This document shows positions 8,911 through 17,852 of a stretch of 64,000 nucleotides of DNA, in pieces. The DNA is from an uncultured Pseudomonadota bacterium. GTDB taxonomy: Bacteria > Myxococcota_A > UBA796 > SXON01. Numbering within the stretch: position 1 is the first letter of the stretch; each line of letters opens with the position of its first letter. Position numbers and translations under genes: made by a program. The stretch spans positions 24,041 to 88,040 of the forward strand of contig CAISIK010000046.1 of the NCBI GenBank assembly GCA_903885375.1, read 5' to 3'. The notes beneath the pieces are model-generated. The model saw only the letters and a list, made by a program, of their open reading frames with translations, did not search any database and had not been told where the DNA came from.

Positions 8911-8993
8911 AGCGCGCCGCGGCGTCCGCTCCCGTGCTGGACGCGACGGGAACGGGGGCGCGGAGCGGGGCTGCCAACCCGCGCCGGAGAGAG

Positions 8994-8999
8994 TAGGGG
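8994..8999 (+). promoter_or_regulatory. TA box (TAGGGG), leaderless-type promoter
   Basis: It starts 11 nt before the ATG of the downstream lipoprotein. The stretch AGGGG could also act as a weak ribosome-binding site, so the interpretation is less certain than for TACGCT sites. Confidence 0.3.
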
Positions 9000-9004
9000 C
9001 GTGG

Positions 9005-9736
9005 ATGGCCCATCGTGTTGCGCTCTGCCCGTTCGTATTCCTCCTCGTCGCTTGCAGCACCGAGGCCGAGGTGCCCGGTCCGTGCGAGGGCGCCGGGGCG
9101 CTCTCCACCTGCCTCTCGCCGAAGGCCGACGACGCGCACTACATCGAACAGGGGGAGCGCTACTTCGACACGCTCGATGCGAGCGCCGACCCGGAGAGCG
9201 AGCCCGACTACGCGGAGACGGTGGCGCGGTGGGAGTGGCCGCCCTGGCTGCTCCTGACCGGCTGGGGCAAGGAATTCACCCTCGCCGCCGACGAGGTGAT
9301 CCTCGCCGCCTACCCCGGCACCACGGTGCCCGAGCGCGACTGCCGGGCGTTCGGCGTGCAGCCCTTCGGCCGCTGCCGCGTGGTCATCGACTACGAAGGC
9401 AAGCCCTGCCCCATCTACGAGGAGTTCACCTTCAACGACGCCGGCCTGGTCACCTTCGTGGAGGCCTGGTCCGACCAACCCGCCCTTTTGCCCATGGATG
9501 CCGAAGCCGACCCGTGGGGCGAAGGAACGGCCGTGAGCCGGCTCTCCACGCGCGTTCCCGGACTCGGCACGTCGGAGGGCATCATCGATCCCACGGGCGA
9601 GGACATGCAACAGGCCGCGGAGAACGACCCGGAGCTGGCGGACTTCGCCGCGCGAACGCAGGACTTCTGGGTCTACTGGGCGGAGGCCTACGAGGCGGCG
9701 GGCGAGGACATGTTCGCGCGCGGCTGCGGCTGGTGA
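9005..9736 (+). CDS. hypothetical lipoprotein
   Basis: 243 residues with a lipoprotein signal peptide ending in LLVAC (modified Cys at 18). The mature part is acidic and includes CRVVIDYEGKPCPIYEEFTF and a following FNDAGLVTFVEAWSD segment. This strand pattern resembles NTF2/SnoaL-like folds, but no family could be assigned. It contains several Cys residues that could form disulfides. It stands alone between a divergent FIST gene and the next rightward gene. Its function is unknown. Confidence 0.75.
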   Translation: MAHRVALCPFVFLLVACSTEAEVPGPCEGAGALSTCLSPKADDAHYIEQGERYFDTLDASADPESEPDYAETVARWEWPPWLLLTGWGKEFTLAADEVILAAYPGTTVPERDCRAFGVQPFGRCRVVIDYEGKPCPIYEEFTFNDAGLVTFVEAWSDQPALLPMDAEADPWGEGTAVSRLSTRVPGLGTSEGIIDPTGEDMQQAAENDPELADFAARTQDFWVYWAEAYEAAGEDMFARGCGW

Positions 9737-9817
9737 GCCCGCACGCGACAATTCACCGCTGGCCATGAGCTTGTCGGTAGGCGAAGTCACCGATACTGCC
9801 GCGCCACCGAGGTTGCG

Positions 9818-11158
9818 ATGAAAACCCAGACGACGACTTCCACCGAACGTGAGGCCGGGGTGCAGGCCGCACCGCCGGCCATGGCGGCTCGGGCCCCGGC
9901 TGGCGCCTCCCGCGGAAACTCCTTTGCCGCTGAGCAGTTGCTCGCGCGCAACGACGGTGCGGGCGCCGCCCCGAAAACCCTCGGCACCGCCGCGCTCGAC
10001 CCGCTCAAGGGCAAGCTCACCGGCCCGGAGCTGATGATCAACGACAACCCGGAAACCTTCCGTTCGCCGGGCCTCATCGGCTCCACGATCGCGCCCATGC
10101 AGGATCGTGGCGATGCCACGCACGACTTCACCGGCAAGATGCGGTACTTCGGCCTCGCGCAGAACGGCAGCGGCAAGGCCCTGAAGAACTCGCTGGTGGT
10201 GAAGAACCTCGAGGATCGTCCCCTCACCTTCACCCTGAAGGGCGTGATCTTCGGCAAGAACGTGACGCCGACCGATGGCAAGATTCCCAAGGGTTACGGC
10301 CCCAGCGGCTTCCGCGGTCCCCACGCGGTGGCCGCCTCCTCCTTCCTCGATGCCAAGCCCGGCCAGAACGGCTTCGTGGAGCGCAAGGTGAAGGTGGGCG
10401 CCCGGGAGCTGAAGGTGCTCAACGAGCAGTACCACGAAGCGGGCGACGAAATCTTCTCCCTTGTGGACATCGTGTGCGACGACCCGAAGGCGAAATTCCG
10501 GGTGGCGGCGTCGGAGTCGGAAGCCAGCCTCGGCGCGCGCGACCTCGCCGCGATCGATCAGGGCAAGTACCCCTCGGCGGGAAAGCCGGGCGACAAGGAC
10601 TTCGCCGACGCCGGCCCCAACAAGCTCGGCCGGCCGAACGGCGTGGCTGCGGGGAGCGTGTTTGCTGGCGGTCGCACGATCACGCTGCGCCCGGGGCTGC
10701 AGGAGGGCGATCTCGCGCTCGGCACGCGCTTCAAGAACGCCGGCGAGGGCGACCGGGAGAGCGCCCGTCTCCAGGCGGTCCCGGCCAACAAGCCCGCCTC
10801 CGGGAAGGCCGCCACCATCGATGAAGGCAACTACGGGCTCGAGTACAAGCTCGACTACGTTTTGGACAACCCCACCGCCTCGGCGCTCACCTGCACCGTG
10901 GTGTTCACCGCGCCGCAGTCCCGCGCGGGCGAAGCGCACAAGCCGCTCGGCGGCGAGCTCACCATCCCGATGGACGTGAACGGCAAGCGCCACAACGTGC
11001 GCGTGAACGCCCGCGGCGAAGGGGTCACCATCGGCTCCTTCAAGGTTGCGGCCGGCGAGAGCCAGAAGCTGGCGGTGCGGTTCGTGCACATGGGCAACAC
11101 CTTCCCGCCGGCCGGCCTCGAGTTCCGCGTGCCCGGTTCGGGCTCGGCGGTGGCCTGA
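9818..11158 (+). CDS. DUF3370-like protein without signal peptide
   Basis: 446 residues. The middle (NSLVVKNLEDRPLTFTLKG) and the C-terminal stretch NYGLEYKLDYVLDNP, followed by VTIGSFKVAAGESQKLAV, follow the layout of cyanobacterial DUF3370 proteins, as remembered from that family. Those are secreted, whereas this one begins MKTQTTTSTEREAG with an Ala/Pro-rich, non-hydrophobic N-terminus. A second repeat-like block is AGGRTITLRPGLQEG. It may be a structural protein with two Ig-like sandwich domains. Upstream lies GAGG as a possible ribosome-binding site and GATACT as a possible -10 box. The family assignment is tentative; the gene itself is clear from length and codon use. Confidence 0.6.
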   Translation: MKTQTTTSTEREAGVQAAPPAMAARAPAGASRGNSFAAEQLLARNDGAGAAPKTLGTAALDPLKGKLTGPELMINDNPETFRSPGLIGSTIAPMQDRGDATHDFTGKMRYFGLAQNGSGKALKNSLVVKNLEDRPLTFTLKGVIFGKNVTPTDGKIPKGYGPSGFRGPHAVAASSFLDAKPGQNGFVERKVKVGARELKVLNEQYHEAGDEIFSLVDIVCDDPKAKFRVAASESEASLGARDLAAIDQGKYPSAGKPGDKDFADAGPNKLGRPNGVAAGSVFAGGRTITLRPGLQEGDLALGTRFKNAGEGDRESARLQAVPANKPASGKAATIDEGNYGLEYKLDYVLDNPTASALTCTVVFTAPQSRAGEAHKPLGGELTIPMDVNGKRHNVRVNARGEGVTIGSFKVAAGESQKLAVRFVHMGNTFPPAGLEFRVPGSGSAVA

Positions 11159-11180
11159 CCCGCTCGCGTTAGGGCGAGGC

Positions 11181-11558
11181 ATGCGCACCGCCGTCGCCGT
11201 TTTCGCCGCCGCCCTCCTGATGCTGGCCCTCGACCTCACGTGGCTCGGGTTCGTCGCCACGCCGGTGTACGCGCTCCTCGGCCCGCTGCAGCGCCCGGAG
11301 CCCTACTGGCCCGCGGCGCTCCTGTTCTATGCGATGTACCTGGGCGCCATCTTCGTGCACGCCGTGCTCCCCTCCCCGAACGTGGCCATCGCGGCCCGCC
11401 GCGGCGCCGGCCTCGGTTTTGTCGCCTACGCCACCTACGAGCTCACCAACTGGGCGGTGCTCGCCGGGTGGCCGGCCGCGCTCGTGCCCGTCGATCTGGC
11501 CTGGGGCGTTTTGCTCACCACCACTACCGCCGCGTTCGCCCGGCGCGTGATCGGCTGA
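11181..11558 (+). CDS. DUF2177 family membrane protein
   Basis: A 125-residue protein with four predicted membrane helices. It matches the DUF2177 pattern: an early LDLTWLGFVATPVY, then YPAxLxYxxYxxG-like LLFYAMYLGAIFVHAV, then GFVAYATYELTNWAVL, and a final DLAWG before the last helix. The function of this family is unknown. The ATG lies 11 nt after TAGGGC. The 3' end overlaps the converging phosphodiester-glycosidase gene by 35 bases. Confidence 0.9.
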   Translation: MRTAVAVFAAALLMLALDLTWLGFVATPVYALLGPLQRPEPYWPAALLFYAMYLGAIFVHAVLPSPNVAIAARRGAGLGFVAYATYELTNWAVLAGWPAALVPVDLAWGVLLTTTTAAFARRVIG

Positions 11559-13218
11559 ACGCCCCCGACAAGAGCGCCAGCCCCGCGAGCCAGCCCGCCC
11601 CCATCGTGCTCCCCGCGCTCTGGCAGCCGCAGTCGCCCGGCCGCTCCGCCACGCGCGCCTCCCCGCTGGATTGTCCGGCGGAGCCCCCGCCGTCGGGCGC
11701 GCCGGTGTCGTCCCCTCCCCCGGCGGCCTCGTCCACGGCGCCGTCGCAGTCGTCGTCCACGGCGTTGGCCGGGACCTCGTCCCCCACCGGACAGTCGCCG
11801 CACACGCAGCGTTCGAAGTCGGCGCACACGCCGTCGCCGCACCAGTCCCCGAGGCGCGCGAGCTTCACGGCGTCGGCCGCGATGTGCTGGTTGCTCCCCG
11901 GCGCGCTCGCCTGCTGGTCGAACACCGCCACCCACTGCCCGCCGCCGGGCGAAAAGGTGTAGCTGCCGAGGCTCAGCCAGCCGGCGCCTCCAGAGGGGTC
12001 CACTCGAACCGTGTGGTCGCTGCCCGAGGCGCGCACCTGGTACTCCACGTCGTTCCAGACCGAGAACGCCTCGCTCGTGGACACGAAGACCTCGTACTCC
12101 CCGCCCTCCTCGAGCTCGAGGCGCCACCAGGCCCAGTTGTCGGCCTGCCCGGACTCGAAGGCGTTGGTCCAGAGCAGGTCGCCGCCCTCGCCGCTCGACT
12201 CGGACCGCCAGTACTGCTGGTCGCCGAAGGCGCGGAAGCAGGCGTCGCCGTCATCCACGGTGCCGCCGGCGGGCGGCAGGCTCCCGCAAGCCGGTGCGGC
12301 GGCGCAGTGCCCGGGACGCGCGGCGAGGTAGTCCCGACCGCCGGCAAAGACGCCCCAGTGGTTGGCCACGGTGCGCGTGCCATCGCCGTAGTTGTTGCCG
12401 TCCTTGTCGTTCTCGTAGCCGCCCGAATCCGTCCACAGCTGCGAGCTGCCGCCCCCATCGAGGTTGAAGGCCTCCCAGGCGCCGAGCTGCCCGAGGATGT
12501 CGGCGAGCTCGCTGCCATGGAGCCCCGCGTTCTCCGTGGTGCGGCCATCGGCCACCACGAGCAGGAGCGTGCCGAGGTCCTCGGTGATGCCCATGGCGGT
12601 GCGCGGGTGGCGGTCGCGCATGTCGCTCCGGTCGGGGAAGCAGTCGCTGGACTCCGGGTCGGCGCACACCATCGGCGTGCCCTCAACCACGAGCTCCGGA
12701 AAGCCGCTCACCAGCGCGAGGGTGCCGCTCGGGAGGTCGGGGGTGAGGTCGTCGTTCTCCAGCCCGGCGAGCAGCCCCGACACGTTCTCCTTCACCCAGC
12801 CGGTGTGGCTGAACCGCACGCCATCGTGCTCGAACGCGATCCAGCCGTAGTGCTCCCAGTACCACTCGTCGTCGTAGGCGCTGTCGCGGCCGGTGTTCTC
12901 CTCCGGCCACCGCACGCCGCCGCCCACGGCATCGCCGTATACGCGCACCGGGTCGGTCTTGTAGAAGTCGCCGTTGGTGGCGGCCGTGAGCTCCATGCTG
13001 TCGGCCCATTCGCCCGTGGTCTGGTAGCTGTCGGTTTCCCGGGTGGCGTCGACGTAGACGTTGTCGGCGCAGAGGTCCACGCGCAGCACCCGTACGTCGG
13101 TGGAGGGCGAGGAGGCGCGGTACTCGGTGAGCGTGACCCCCGGCTCGAGGGTGACGGTGGAGACCTCCGAGAGCGTGGTGGCGCCCGCGAAGGCCGCGAG
13201 CAGGGGCAGGGGCATCAT
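11524..13218 (-). CDS. phosphodiester glycosidase (NAGPA-type) surface protein with MYXO-CTERM tail
   Basis: 564 residues in four parts. A signal peptide (MMPLPLLAAFAGA) comes first. An NAGPA/DUF2233 domain (to about residue 285) includes PRTAMGITEDLGTLLLVVAD and the conserved FNLDGGGSSQLW. A Gly/Trp-rich beta-sandwich module (about 310-430) resembles a golvesin-type or carbohydrate-binding domain. A Cys-rich acidic link contains NAVDDDCDGAVDE, a MopE-like metal-binding repeat. The C-terminus is a MYXO-CTERM-like sorting signal: CGC, a hydrophobic helix, then SRSRAGRTRR. The enzyme domain is related to the one that uncovers mannose-6-phosphate in animals; bacterial members act on exopolysaccharide or teichoic-type linkages. 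The substrate here is unknown. A TATGCT box lies about 45 nt upstream. Confidence 0.85.
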   Translation of the reverse strand: MMPLPLLAAFAGATTLSEVSTVTLEPGVTLTEYRASSPSTDVRVLRVDLCADNVYVDATRETDSYQTTGEWADSMELTAATNGDFYKTDPVRVYGDAVGGGVRWPEENTGRDSAYDDEWYWEHYGWIAFEHDGVRFSHTGWVKENVSGLLAGLENDDLTPDLPSGTLALVSGFPELVVEGTPMVCADPESSDCFPDRSDMRDRHPRTAMGITEDLGTLLLVVADGRTTENAGLHGSELADILGQLGAWEAFNLDGGGSSQLWTDSGGYENDKDGNNYGDGTRTVANHWGVFAGGRDYLAARPGHCAAAPACGSLPPAGGTVDDGDACFRAFGDQQYWRSESSGEGGDLLWTNAFESGQADNWAWWRLELEEGGEYEVFVSTSEAFSVWNDVEYQVRASGSDHTVRVDPSGGAGWLSLGSYTFSPGGGQWVAVFDQQASAPGSNQHIAADAVKLARLGDWCGDGVCADFERCVCGDCPVGDEVPANAVDDDCDGAVDEAAGGGDDTGAPDGGGSAGQSSGEARVAERPGDCGCQSAGSTMGAGWLAGLALLSGAFSRSRAGRTRR

Positions 13219-13295
13219 CGGGGCCGCCGGGAACGGAGGGCGAGGAGGGCGGTCACCGCGCGAGCATAGCGCGGACACGGCGGGGGGAAGCGGCC

Positions 13296-15056
13296 TCAGG
13301 CCGGACGCGGCGTGCCCTCCCGCCGCAGCAGCTCGTTCGCGAACGTCACCGCCATCGCGGTGCTCGTCTGCCGGACGGCCGCCTCGCGGAAGACGTGGGC
13401 ATCGCCGAGGCGGGCGCCGAGCCCGGTGCGACGGAGCACCTCCGAGAACTCCTCGCGCACGCCGCACAGGAGCACGGTGACGCCGCGCGCCGAAACGCGC
13501 TCTACGAACTCGTGGAGGAGGTGCATCCCCACGGCGTCGGGGCTGCGCACCCGCTTCACCCGAACGAGCAGGATCCGGGTGTCGGGGGTGAGGGTCCGTT
13601 CGATGGTGTCGAAGTGCGATTCGAGGGCCGGGCCGGCGCCGAAGAACATCTCCCCCTCGAGACCGAAGATGAGGAGCTGCGGGTCGGTGCGGTCGCCGTC
13701 GAGGCGCTCGTGCACGAAGCCCTCCTCCCCCACCACGAAGCGGGTCAGGAGCATCCGACCCGCGCGCGGCACGGCCAGCGCAAAGCTGAGGAAGACGCCG
13801 ATGAGGATGCAGAACTCGATGGAGACGAAGACCGCCGCGAACGCCGTGGCCCCCACGAGGATGGCATCGAAACGGGTGGCACGCACCGCGTAGGCCAGCG
13901 CCTTGCGGTCCACCATGCGCCACGCGGTGACCATCAGGATGCCGGCGAGGGCGGCCCGTGGGATGTACCGCGCCCAGGGCGCGAACAGGAACATGATGAC
14001 CGCCACCGCCACCGCGGACCACACGCCCGACCACTGGGTGAGCGCGCCGGCCTGCTGGTTGATGGCGCTGCGGGTCAACGAGCCGCTGCCGGGGATGCAA
14101 CGGAAGAAGCTGCCCACGAAGTTGGCGATCCCTTCCGAGAAGCACTGCTGGTTGAGGTCGAGCCGCTGACCGGTGTGGGCGGCGATGGCCTTGGCCATGG
14201 CGAGCGCTTCGAGGAGCCCGAGGAGCGCGATGGCGAAGGCGCTGGTGGAGAGCTGCTCCATGAGCCCGAGGTCGAGCGTGGGCACCTGGAAGGGGGGAAG
14301 CGACTTGGGCAGCTCGCCGGTGACGCGCACCCCGAGGGCCTCGAGCCCGAGCCAGCGCGTGGCCACGGCGGCCGCCACCACGACGAGCAGGAACTCGGGC
14401 AGGAGCGTCCAGCCGAGGCGCTCCTTGAGGGCACGGAGCGCCAGCACGGCGGCGATGCTCCCGACGCCCACGGCCACCGTCGGCCAGTGCACCCCGCCGC
14501 TCTCCACCACGGTGCGCACGAAGCGCACGATGAAGTGGTCGTGCGCATCGCCCACGCTCGGGAGGCCGAGCAGGTTCTTCACCTGGTCGAGCACGAGCAG
14601 CGTTCCGGCCCCGGCCGTAAAACCCACGATCACGCTGTGGGAGATGAACCGGGTGAGGTCGCCGAGGCGGAGGAAGGTGATCGCCAGCTGCACGGCGCCC
14701 ACGAGAAAGCCCAGCAGGACGACCGCCTCGAGCTTGGCCTCGGCCCCGACGATCGCGGCGGTGGCGCTCAACGCGGCGATGCTCGTGGCGTTGGTGGGGC
14801 CGTTGATGAGCTGCCGGCTCGAGTCGAAGATGGCGCCGACTGCGGTCATCACGATGGCGGTGTAGAGGCCGTACTGGGGGGGAACACCCGCCACCATCGC
14901 GTAGGCCATGGCCTGGGGGACGGCCACCGCCGCCACCGAGAGGCCGGCCAGGAAGTCGGCGCGCAGCTCCACCGTGGAGTAGCCCCGGAGGACGGCGATG
15001 GCGGGGAAGAAGCGCAGCAGGCCGGCTGGAGGGGCCGTGGCGTCAAGGGTCGGCAC
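13296..15056 (-). CDS. SulP family anion transporter with STAS domain
   Basis: About 586 residues: a SulP membrane domain of 10-14 helices (sulfate/bicarbonate transporter family) followed by a cytoplasmic STAS domain from about residue 440. The conserved entry region ELRADFLAGLSVAAVAVPQA and the segment INGPTNATSIAALSA are typical. The STAS loop reads VRSPDAVG rather than the usual DxTG-like site, so phosphorylation control may be lost. The ion carried cannot be predicted. The start is uncertain: GTG 15056 gives the usual family N-terminus, while in-frame GTG 15161 would add 35 unlikely residues. It is divergent from the DUF475 gene. Confidence 0.9.
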   Translation of the reverse strand: MPTLDATAPPAGLLRFFPAIAVLRGYSTVELRADFLAGLSVAAVAVPQAMAYAMVAGVPPQYGLYTAIVMTAVGAIFDSSRQLINGPTNATSIAALSATAAIVGAEAKLEAVVLLGFLVGAVQLAITFLRLGDLTRFISHSVIVGFTAGAGTLLVLDQVKNLLGLPSVGDAHDHFIVRFVRTVVESGGVHWPTVAVGVGSIAAVLALRALKERLGWTLLPEFLLVVVAAAVATRWLGLEALGVRVTGELPKSLPPFQVPTLDLGLMEQLSTSAFAIALLGLLEALAMAKAIAAHTGQRLDLNQQCFSEGIANFVGSFFRCIPGSGSLTRSAINQQAGALTQWSGVWSAVAVAVIMFLFAPWARYIPRAALAGILMVTAWRMVDRKALAYAVRATRFDAILVGATAFAAVFVSIEFCILIGVFLSFALAVPRAGRMLLTRFVVGEEGFVHERLDGDRTDPQLLIFGLEGEMFFGAGPALESHFDTIERTLTPDTRILLVRVKRVRSPDAVGMHLLHEFVERVSARGVTVLLCGVREEFSEVLRRTGLGARLGDAHVFREAAVRQTSTAMAVTFANELLRREGTPRPA

Positions 15057-15154
15057 GCCTCCCACGATGCAAGCCCCGTGCCGCGAGGTGGGCCCCCGAT
15101 CCCGGCGCTTTCCCTCCCCCCGCGGCGGCGTCCCGGGGGGCCACCGCGGTAAAT

Positions 15155-15185
15155 CCGTCACGGATAATCCGCTAACCCGTGACGG
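15155..15185. promoter_or_regulatory. paired palindromes CCGTCACGG / CCGTGACGG (putative operator)
   Basis: Two near-palindromic 9-mers of the form CCGTNACGG lie 22 bp apart centre to centre, exactly two helical turns, on one DNA face. Together they form an inverted repeat with a 13-nt AT-richer spacer. They sit between the divergent SulP and DUF475 genes, so one bound regulator could control both. This is seen directly; the regulator is unknown. Confidence 0.5.
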
Positions 15186-15284
15186 TTTCTCGGGCGCCCC
15201 TCCCCACGCGGCTACCGCGGCCGCCCGCGAGCCGCGCCCACACGATGCCGGGCGGCGGGGACGGCGTTAGAGCGCGGCCAAATT

Positions 15285-16328
15285 ATGCTGAAGTACTTCA
15301 CTGGCAGTCTCCTCTTCACCGTCATCGGGCTCGTCGCGGGCTTCGGCGCGGGCTGGCAAGCCAGCGGCACCCTCACGGGCGCGCTCTCCGCGCTCTTCAT
15401 CGTGGTGGTCCTCGGCATCCTCGAAGTGAGCCTGTCCTTCGACAACGCGGTGGTGAACGCCACCGTGCTCCGTGACATGGATGCCATCTGGCGCCACCGC
15501 TTCCTCACCTGGGGCATCGCCATCGCCGTGTTCGGGATGCGCGTGGTGTTCCCCGTACTCATCGTCGCCGTGATCGCGCACATGTCGCCGTGGGCGGCCA
15601 CGGCGCTCGCGTTCACCGACCCGAAGGAGTACGCGCGAATCCTCACCGAGGCCCACATCTCGGTGGCCGCCTTCGGCGGCGCCTTCCTCGTGATGGTGGG
15701 CTTCAAGCACTTCATCGACGAGGAGAAGGACATCCACTGGCTGGCGTGGATCGAGCGCCCCCTCGCCCGCCTCGGCCGGGTGGACAGCATGCAGATCGGA
15801 CTCGTTCTCGTGCTGCTCTACGCCGCCTCCACCCAGATCGAGCCTGCCCACACCGTCGAGTTCCTCGTGGCGGGCATCCTCGGGCTGGTCACCTACATCG
15901 CGGTGGATGGCGTGTCGGCGCTCATGGAGGCGCCTTCGAACGAGGCGGGTGCGGCCGTGGCGCGCTCGGGCCTCGCATCGTTCCTGTACCTCGAGGTGCT
16001 CGACGCGAGCTTCTCCTTCGATGGGGTCATCGGCGCGTTCGCCCTCACCACCAACCTCGTCATCATCGCCATCGGGCTCGGCATCGGCGCGATGTTCGTG
16101 CGGAGCCTCACCCTGATGCTGGTGGAGCGCGGCACCCTCACGGAGTACCGCTACCTCGAACACGGCGCGTTCTACGCGATCATCGCCCTCGGGCTCATCA
16201 TGTTCCTGCAGGCCTTCGTGCACATTCCGGAGGTCGTGACCGGCATCATCGGCGCCCTGTTCATCGCGCTCTCCTTGTGGTCGAGCGTGCGCTACAACCG
16301 GGCCCATCCCGAGGCGGAAGCACCCTGA
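15285..16328 (+). CDS. DUF475 (TerC/YkoY-superfamily) integral membrane protein
   Basis: A 347-residue polytopic membrane protein. The two internal acidic signature helices of the family are both present: EVSLSFDNAVVNA and EVLDASFSFDGVIGAF, near-mirror images of each other. DUF475 members occur in tellurite-resistance (ter) and metal-stress clusters and are thought to move metal ions, notably manganese or calcium, but the substrate is unproven. No ter genes lie nearby; the divergent partner is a SulP anion transporter. A TTAGAG box is 17 nt upstream. The next lipoprotein gene overlaps its stop codon. Confidence 0.92.
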   Translation: MLKYFTGSLLFTVIGLVAGFGAGWQASGTLTGALSALFIVVVLGILEVSLSFDNAVVNATVLRDMDAIWRHRFLTWGIAIAVFGMRVVFPVLIVAVIAHMSPWAATALAFTDPKEYARILTEAHISVAAFGGAFLVMVGFKHFIDEEKDIHWLAWIERPLARLGRVDSMQIGLVLVLLYAASTQIEPAHTVEFLVAGILGLVTYIAVDGVSALMEAPSNEAGAAVARSGLASFLYLEVLDASFSFDGVIGAFALTTNLVIIAIGLGIGAMFVRSLTLMLVERGTLTEYRYLEHGAFYAIIALGLIMFLQAFVHIPEVVTGIIGALFIALSLWSSVRYNRAHPEAEAP

Positions 16329-17845
16329 GCCGCGGGCTCCTCCTCCTCCTCGGCGGCTGCTGTTGTGGCTCCGCCCCTACCGAGTCGATCCTCGCAGTCC
16401 CCTCCTCCGTGGAGGAGGCCCGCGCCCTGAACGCGCCGCCCACCGTGGCCGTCACCGTCGTGCGCGAAACGCGCCCGGCCGGCGGTGCAGGCGGGTGCGC
16501 GAGCCCGGTGTGCGTCGTGCTGTTGCCGGTGCTGCTCTGGAGCGCCGTCTTCCCCCCGGATGTCGATGTCATCGACATCCGCGAGGAGAGCGGCGCCAGC
16601 GTTCACGGCGAGTGGGAGCCCGACGGCGACCTCCTGTGGGCCGAACGCCGCGAGGGCGGGGTGGTTCGTGCTGCGCGCCTGCTGGACCTGCCCGTGCTGG
16701 GGCGCCGGCTGGTGGTGGAGGGCGGCCGCGCGCCGGTGCTGCCCGACGGCACCACCGGGCAGTTCGCCCCCACCGCGGTACAGTCCCAGCTCGACCTCGT
16801 GGGCGCCTACCGAACGGCGCTGGAGCTGCGCTCCGGCCAGCACGCCGACCTGCTCGCGGAGGCGCTCCAGGCGCTCGGCGCCGAATCCCGCCCCCTCCTC
16901 CTCGACTGGCTCGCCCGGCCCGACGAAGGCCCCGCCCGCGCCCGCATCCTCGCGGCGGCCTGCGGCGTGGCCGCCGAGCCCGACACGCTCCCGCTTCGCG
17001 AGGCGGTCCTCCACACCATCGCGCCCCTCGCCGAGCCGGAGGTGGCCGCCGCCGGCCTGCGCTGCGCGCTCGCCACCCCCTCCTCGACCGACGCGCCGCT
17101 GTACGCCAGCCACATCGTGGCCCACGTGTGCAGGACGGCCTCGACCGCCCGCACGAGCGACCTGCGCGAGCTCTCCCCCGACCCCGCCGCGCAGGCGCTC
17201 CTCGAAGCGGCCATCCCCGCCTGCGCCTCCCCCACCCGCCGCACGCTCATGCGGCGGGCCGCTGCGCTGCCGGTCACCGACGCCGAGCTGCTCGCCATCG
17301 TCGAGCGCGATCCCGACGCCTCCGCCGCCCTCGTCCCCTACCTCCACGCCGCCGCCCCCGGCGACCGCGTCGCCCTCTTCGCGCAGCTCCGGTCCGCGGC
17401 CGAGGCCGGCCCCATCGTGGAGCGTTTGAACGAGGACGACGCGCTCGTGCCCACCGCCCCCGAGGCCGAGGCGCTCGTGGGCGCCTACCTCGCCTACGCG
17501 CCGAGCCTGCTCGGCCGGCGCGATCCGCAGGGTGTGATCCTGGCGCTCCTCTCCCGCGCCCTCCCCCCCGACCGCGGCCCCGCGCTCGCCCGCCTCTCCG
17601 CCTTCCCCGCCGACGACCGCCCGGTAGAGATTGCCGCCGCCGCGCTCGTGCTCGGCGACCGCTCCCGCGGCCCCTTCCTCGCCGACTCGCGGCGCGGCGC
17701 CGAGTGCATGGAGAGCGACACCCTCGTGGGCACCGGCGAGCTCGCTGCCCGGGCGCTCGGTCTGGCCGGCTGCACCTGCGAGGACTTCGACGCGATGGCG
17801 CGGGGCAAGGGCGAACGCATCGCCGCGGCCTGCCCGGCGCGCTGA
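16325..17845 (+). CDS. hypothetical helical-repeat lipoprotein, probable CTG start
   Basis: About 506 residues. The open frame has no ATG near its start. CTG 16325 overlaps the DUF475 stop as CTGA and gives MSRGLLLLLGGC, a minimal lipoprotein signal with a good lipobox (LGGC). GTG 16277 would give a longer signal but overlaps DUF475 by 52 bases. The mature protein has one further hydrophobic stretch (VCVVLLPVLLWSAVF) and then Ala/Leu-rich helical pairs that resemble HEAT-type repeats. Cys residues occur near both ends. No function is assigned. Coupling suggests it works with the DUF475 protein. Confidence 0.65.
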   Translation: MSRGLLLLLGGCCCGSAPTESILAVPSSVEEARALNAPPTVAVTVVRETRPAGGAGGCASPVCVVLLPVLLWSAVFPPDVDVIDIREESGASVHGEWEPDGDLLWAERREGGVVRAARLLDLPVLGRRLVVEGGRAPVLPDGTTGQFAPTAVQSQLDLVGAYRTALELRSGQHADLLAEALQALGAESRPLLLDWLARPDEGPARARILAAACGVAAEPDTLPLREAVLHTIAPLAEPEVAAAGLRCALATPSSTDAPLYASHIVAHVCRTASTARTSDLRELSPDPAAQALLEAAIPACASPTRRTLMRRAAALPVTDAELLAIVERDPDASAALVPYLHAAAPGDRVALFAQLRSAAEAGPIVERLNEDDALVPTAPEAEALVGAYLAYAPSLLGRRDPQGVILALLSRALPPDRGPALARLSAFPADDRPVEIAAAALVLGDRSRGPFLADSRRGAECMESDTLVGTGELAARALGLAGCTCEDFDAMARGKGERIAAACPAR

Positions 17846-17852
17846 ACCCGCT

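Noticed and set aside
15057..15161. Upstream GTG 15161 as start of the SulP gene
   Set aside because: It would lie within the putative operator pair and add a charged, non-conserved 35-residue extension.
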